NCBI GenBank assembly: GCA_015228995.1
Contig: JADGCM010000091.1
Span: 1-6,893, forward strand
Direction of reading: 5' to 3'
Length of the DNA: 6,893 bases
Origin: Magnetococcales bacterium
GTDB lineage: Bacteria > Pseudomonadota > Magnetococcia > Magnetococcales > JADGCH01
Below, piece after piece: positions 4,795 through 6,893 of the stretch; the stretch's first letter is position 1; each line of letters begins with the position of its first letter. The notes under the pieces were generated by a model that saw only the letters and a program-made list of their open reading frames with translations, was not told where the DNA came from and made no database searches. A program made the translations under genes and the position numbers.

Positions 4795-6047
4795 AACCCT
4801 TGAACGACCAGTCCATCATATAATTTTGGTTCAAACCAAGTCGATTTGGGGGGCATGACCATGCCAACATCGGCCACGGCAAACAGCTCCTCCAATTGGG
4901 TCGGATAGAGGACAAAAGCCGCTGCCATGACACCGCTATCGACCGACGCCGTCAACCGCTCCAACCCATAGCCACCACCGACAAAATCGATCCGACGATC
5001 CTGACGCAGGTCGGTAATCGCCAACACTGGTCGCAGCAGATATTCCTCCAATAGTCGTACATCCAACCGGGCAACCGGGTGCTGTTCATCGACAAGTTCG
5101 GGACGCAACCGCAGCCGGTACCAACAGCGATCAGCGAGGTAGAGACCAAAATCATGGCGCTGCTGGGGTCGCACCGGCTGCTGCTCGGGTGTCACAATGA
5201 ACCATTCAGCAATAGCCGCCAAAAATTGTTCTCGGGTCAAACCATTCAGATCGCGCACTACCCGATTATAATCGAGGATGCAAACTTGTGAGTCGGGGAA
5301 TAGTACCGTCAAAAACCGATTAAATCCCTCACCACCGCTATAATTGCTGTTCTCTGCACGACGCATCTGACAGACCCGCGCTGCCGCTGCCGAACGATGA
5401 TGGCCGTCTGCCACATAAACGGCGGGCAGGTTCTCAAAAGCGGCCACCAACTGCTGGATGAGAGGCTGCTCTTGAACCAACCAAAAGGTATGTCGCACCC
5501 CATCGACAGCAACAAAATCGTACACCGGTAACGACTGAATCGCCGCCGCCACCAATAGATCAATCGGCCGCGACCAACGATAAGTCAGAAAAACTGGGCC
5601 ACTATGCGCCGACAATACATCACTCAAACAGGTACGATCATTCTCTTTATCGATGCGTGTAACCTCGTGTCGCTTGATACGCCCCCCCAGATAGGCATCA
5701 ACCGAGGCAGCGGCGACCACACCTATCTGTTGCCGCTGCTTTACCGTCAAGCGATAGATATACAGACAGGGCGCTGGATCCTGGACAAACAAACCGCTGT
5801 GACACCAACGATGCCAAACCCGGTGCGCCTGCTGATAAACCGCCGGGTCACCGATGCGGGTATCGTCCGCTAAGTCAATTTCGGCCTTAGAAACATGCAA
5901 AAACGAATACGGATTGCCAACCGTTAATTGGCGCGCCTCGTCTCGTCCCAACACATCGTAAGGGGGGGCCGCCACCTGCGCAACATGCTCCGATTGAGGG
6001 CGCCAACCAGCAAAAGGGGCAATCAACTGAGAATGCTGGTCACTCAT
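4791..6047 (-). CDS. DUF1015 family protein of unknown function
   Basis: A 418-residue soluble protein with no signal peptide. The N-terminus (LIAPFAGWRPQ, then VAQVAAPPYDVL at 22-33) is the standard DUF1015 opening, and length and order match full-length members. Two conserved blocks stand out: IKRHEVTRIDKENDR (124-138) and YVADGHHRSAAAARV (211-225). The DGHHR loop resembles the phosphate-binding motif of ParB/sulfiredoxin-fold proteins such as archaeal free serine kinase, so a small-molecule kinase or nucleotide-binding role is conceivable; that is inference. The start ATG overlaps the upstream stop by ATGA and has AGAGGG seven bases before it. The stop in turn overlaps rlpA by ATGA. It is therefore coupled to a signalling protein upstream and a cell-wall enzyme downstream, though operon position does not define its function. 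The family is certain; the function is unknown. Confidence 0.9.
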   Translation of the reverse strand: MSDQHSQLIAPFAGWRPQSEHVAQVAAPPYDVLGRDEARQLTVGNPYSFLHVSKAEIDLADDTRIGDPAVYQQAHRVWHRWCHSGLFVQDPAPCLYIYRLTVKQRQQIGVVAAASVDAYLGGRIKRHEVTRIDKENDRTCLSDVLSAHSGPVFLTYRWSRPIDLLVAAAIQSLPVYDFVAVDGVRHTFWLVQEQPLIQQLVAAFENLPAVYVADGHHRSAAAARVCQMRRAENSNYSGGEGFNRFLTVLFPDSQVCILDYNRVVRDLNGLTREQFLAAIAEWFIVTPEQQPVRPQQRHDFGLYLADRCWYRLRLRPELVDEQHPVARLDVRLLEEYLLRPVLAITDLRQDRRIDFVGGGYGLERLTASVDSGVMAAAFVLYPTQLEELFAVADVGMVMPPKSTWFEPKLYDGLVVQGL

Positions 6048-6893
6048 ACCCGATCCCTCTGCCCTGCTAACATCGTTTGCAGGACTTTTTGCAACCGCAC
6101 CAGCTCCAGTTCTAGCTCCTGGTGCAGCCTACGAGCTTGTACCATCTCTCCTCCATCGCGTCCCAATCGTTCTAGCGCATAAGCCAGTTCATACACCCGC
6201 GCCCGCTGACCAAATAGGCCAGACGCCCCCTTCAGGCTATGTGCCACCTCACACAGCGTCATCAGATCACTTTCGGTGATGGCTTGTTGGATCAATTCTA
6301 AATGGTGGGGGACATCGTTAAAATAGAGCGTCAGCACTTCGTTCAACAGCTCCCAATCGCCCTCTACCGTGCGCAACACCTGCTCTAAATCAACCTCATC
6401 GTGACCAGTCGGCTGGGAGCCGCTAAGACGCGAGGATATTTCCGTTAGCACCCGATCCATTTCAGAAAATAGCTGCTCAGCCTGCACCGGTTTGCCATGA
6501 AACCCGTCCATACCGGCATCCAAAACTCGCTGGCGATTCTCCTCACCAATCAGAGCTGTCACCGCGATCATGGGCAGATAGCGCCAGCCATGGCTCTGTT
6601 CGGCCATGCGGATCTCAGCCGCAGCTGTCAAACCATCCATCACCGGCATGGCCAGATCGACCAGCGCCAAATCGAAGCTATGGTTGGGCATGCGTTGCAA
6701 CACCCCCAGCATCTCCTGACCGTTATTGGCAACTGTAACGCGATAGCGACGCGACTCTAACAAGCGCACCATCAATAGGCGGGTAAATTGATTGTCTTCC
6801 ACCAACAGCACATGCGGTCGCGATGACTCCGCCACCACCACCGGAGGCTCTATCGACACCTCATCCTCCCTATCGGGACGGACCGATTCTTCG
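6044..6893 (-). CDS. Receiver plus Hpt protein, likely C-terminal part of a hybrid sensor kinase (open at right edge)
   Basis: The reading frame stays open to the window edge (residues EESVRPDREDE before an in-frame GTG at 6859), so the start is unresolved. Counting from that GTG (271 residues), a receiver domain spans about 16-140, with acidic pair Glu21/Asp22, phospho-acceptor Asp68 (LVDLAMPVMDG), Thr101 and Lys123 (GKPV). An Hpt helical bundle spans about 155-262, with phospho-accepting His207 in AHSLKGAS. REC followed by Hpt is the usual C-terminal order of BarA/ArcB-like phosphorelay kinases, and the acidic, Pro-rich stretch before the receiver looks like an interdomain linker, so truncation at the edge is my favoured reading. 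Against this, GGGAGG sits five bases before the GTG, so a stand-alone REC-Hpt shuttle is possible. The stop overlaps DUF1015 by ATGA. Confidence 0.85.
   Translation of the reverse strand, partial: EESVRPDREDEVSIEPPVVVAESSRPHVLLVEDNQFTRLLMVRLLESRRYRVTVANNGQEMLGVLQRMPNHSFDLALVDLAMPVMDGLTAAAEIRMAEQSHGWRYLPMIAVTALIGEENRQRVLDAGMDGFHGKPVQAEQLFSEMDRVLTEISSRLSGSQPTGHDEVDLEQVLRTVEGDWELLNEVLTLYFNDVPHHLELIQQAITESDLMTLCEVAHSLKGASGLFGQRARVYELAYALERLGRDGGEMVQARRLHQELELELVRLQKVLQTMLAGQRDRV

Noticed and set aside
4490..4933. Minus-strand open frame of 147 codons spanning the DUF1015-rlpA junction
   Set aside because: It overlaps two well-supported genes in another frame; its repeated PVGHCG peptide is only the 18-bp tandem repeat read out of frame.

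Overview
The window looks like chromosomal DNA from a Gram-negative bacterium. There are two lipoprotein signal peptides with lipoboxes, an RlpA-SPOR protein and a PBP5-type carboxypeptidase with a C-terminal amphipathic helix. The best taxonomic clue is ribosomal protein bL28 (2381-2677): at 98 residues, with its C-terminal extension, it resembles the alphaproteobacterial form rather than the shorter E. coli form. The adjacent rlpA and dacA genes also fit Alphaproteobacteria. A deep-branching relative such as the Magnetococcales is possible, but the sequence alone does not prove it.

Layout, right to left along the minus strand. A receiver (REC) plus phosphotransfer (Hpt) protein, probably the C-terminal end of a hybrid sensor kinase entering from the right edge (6044-6893), overlaps by ATGA a DUF1015-family gene (4791-6047). 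That gene overlaps by ATGA the rlpA-like septal lytic transglycosylase (3958-4794). After 22 bases comes a D,D-carboxypeptidase of the dacA type (2730-3935). These four genes look like one operon ending in peptidoglycan maturation enzymes. Convergent to it and on the plus strand is rpmB (2381-2677), alone. Divergent from rpmB is a second minus-strand unit: a 65-residue DUF1858 protein with a CxxC motif (2046-2243), then after 4 bases a 583-residue TPR lipoprotein (290-2041). The left 289 bases hold no gene I can defend, but carry a nested GC-rich palindromic repeat array. A closely related repeat copy sits between the convergent 3' ends of rpmB and dacA.

How the genes may work together: RlpA cleaves peptide-free glycan at the septum, and the carboxypeptidase trims the terminal D-Ala of stem peptides, so these two share the periplasmic cell-wall compartment. 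DUF1015 is of unknown function and is translationally coupled on both sides. The TPR lipoprotein is probably an envelope scaffold or assembly protein with unknown partners.

No clearly new multi-gene system is visible. The most interesting points are the palindromic repeats at gene ends, a three-copy 18-bp tandem repeat that puts arginines into the RlpA signal peptide, strong hairpins inside rpmB, and the tight coupling of DUF1015 to a signalling protein and a septal enzyme.
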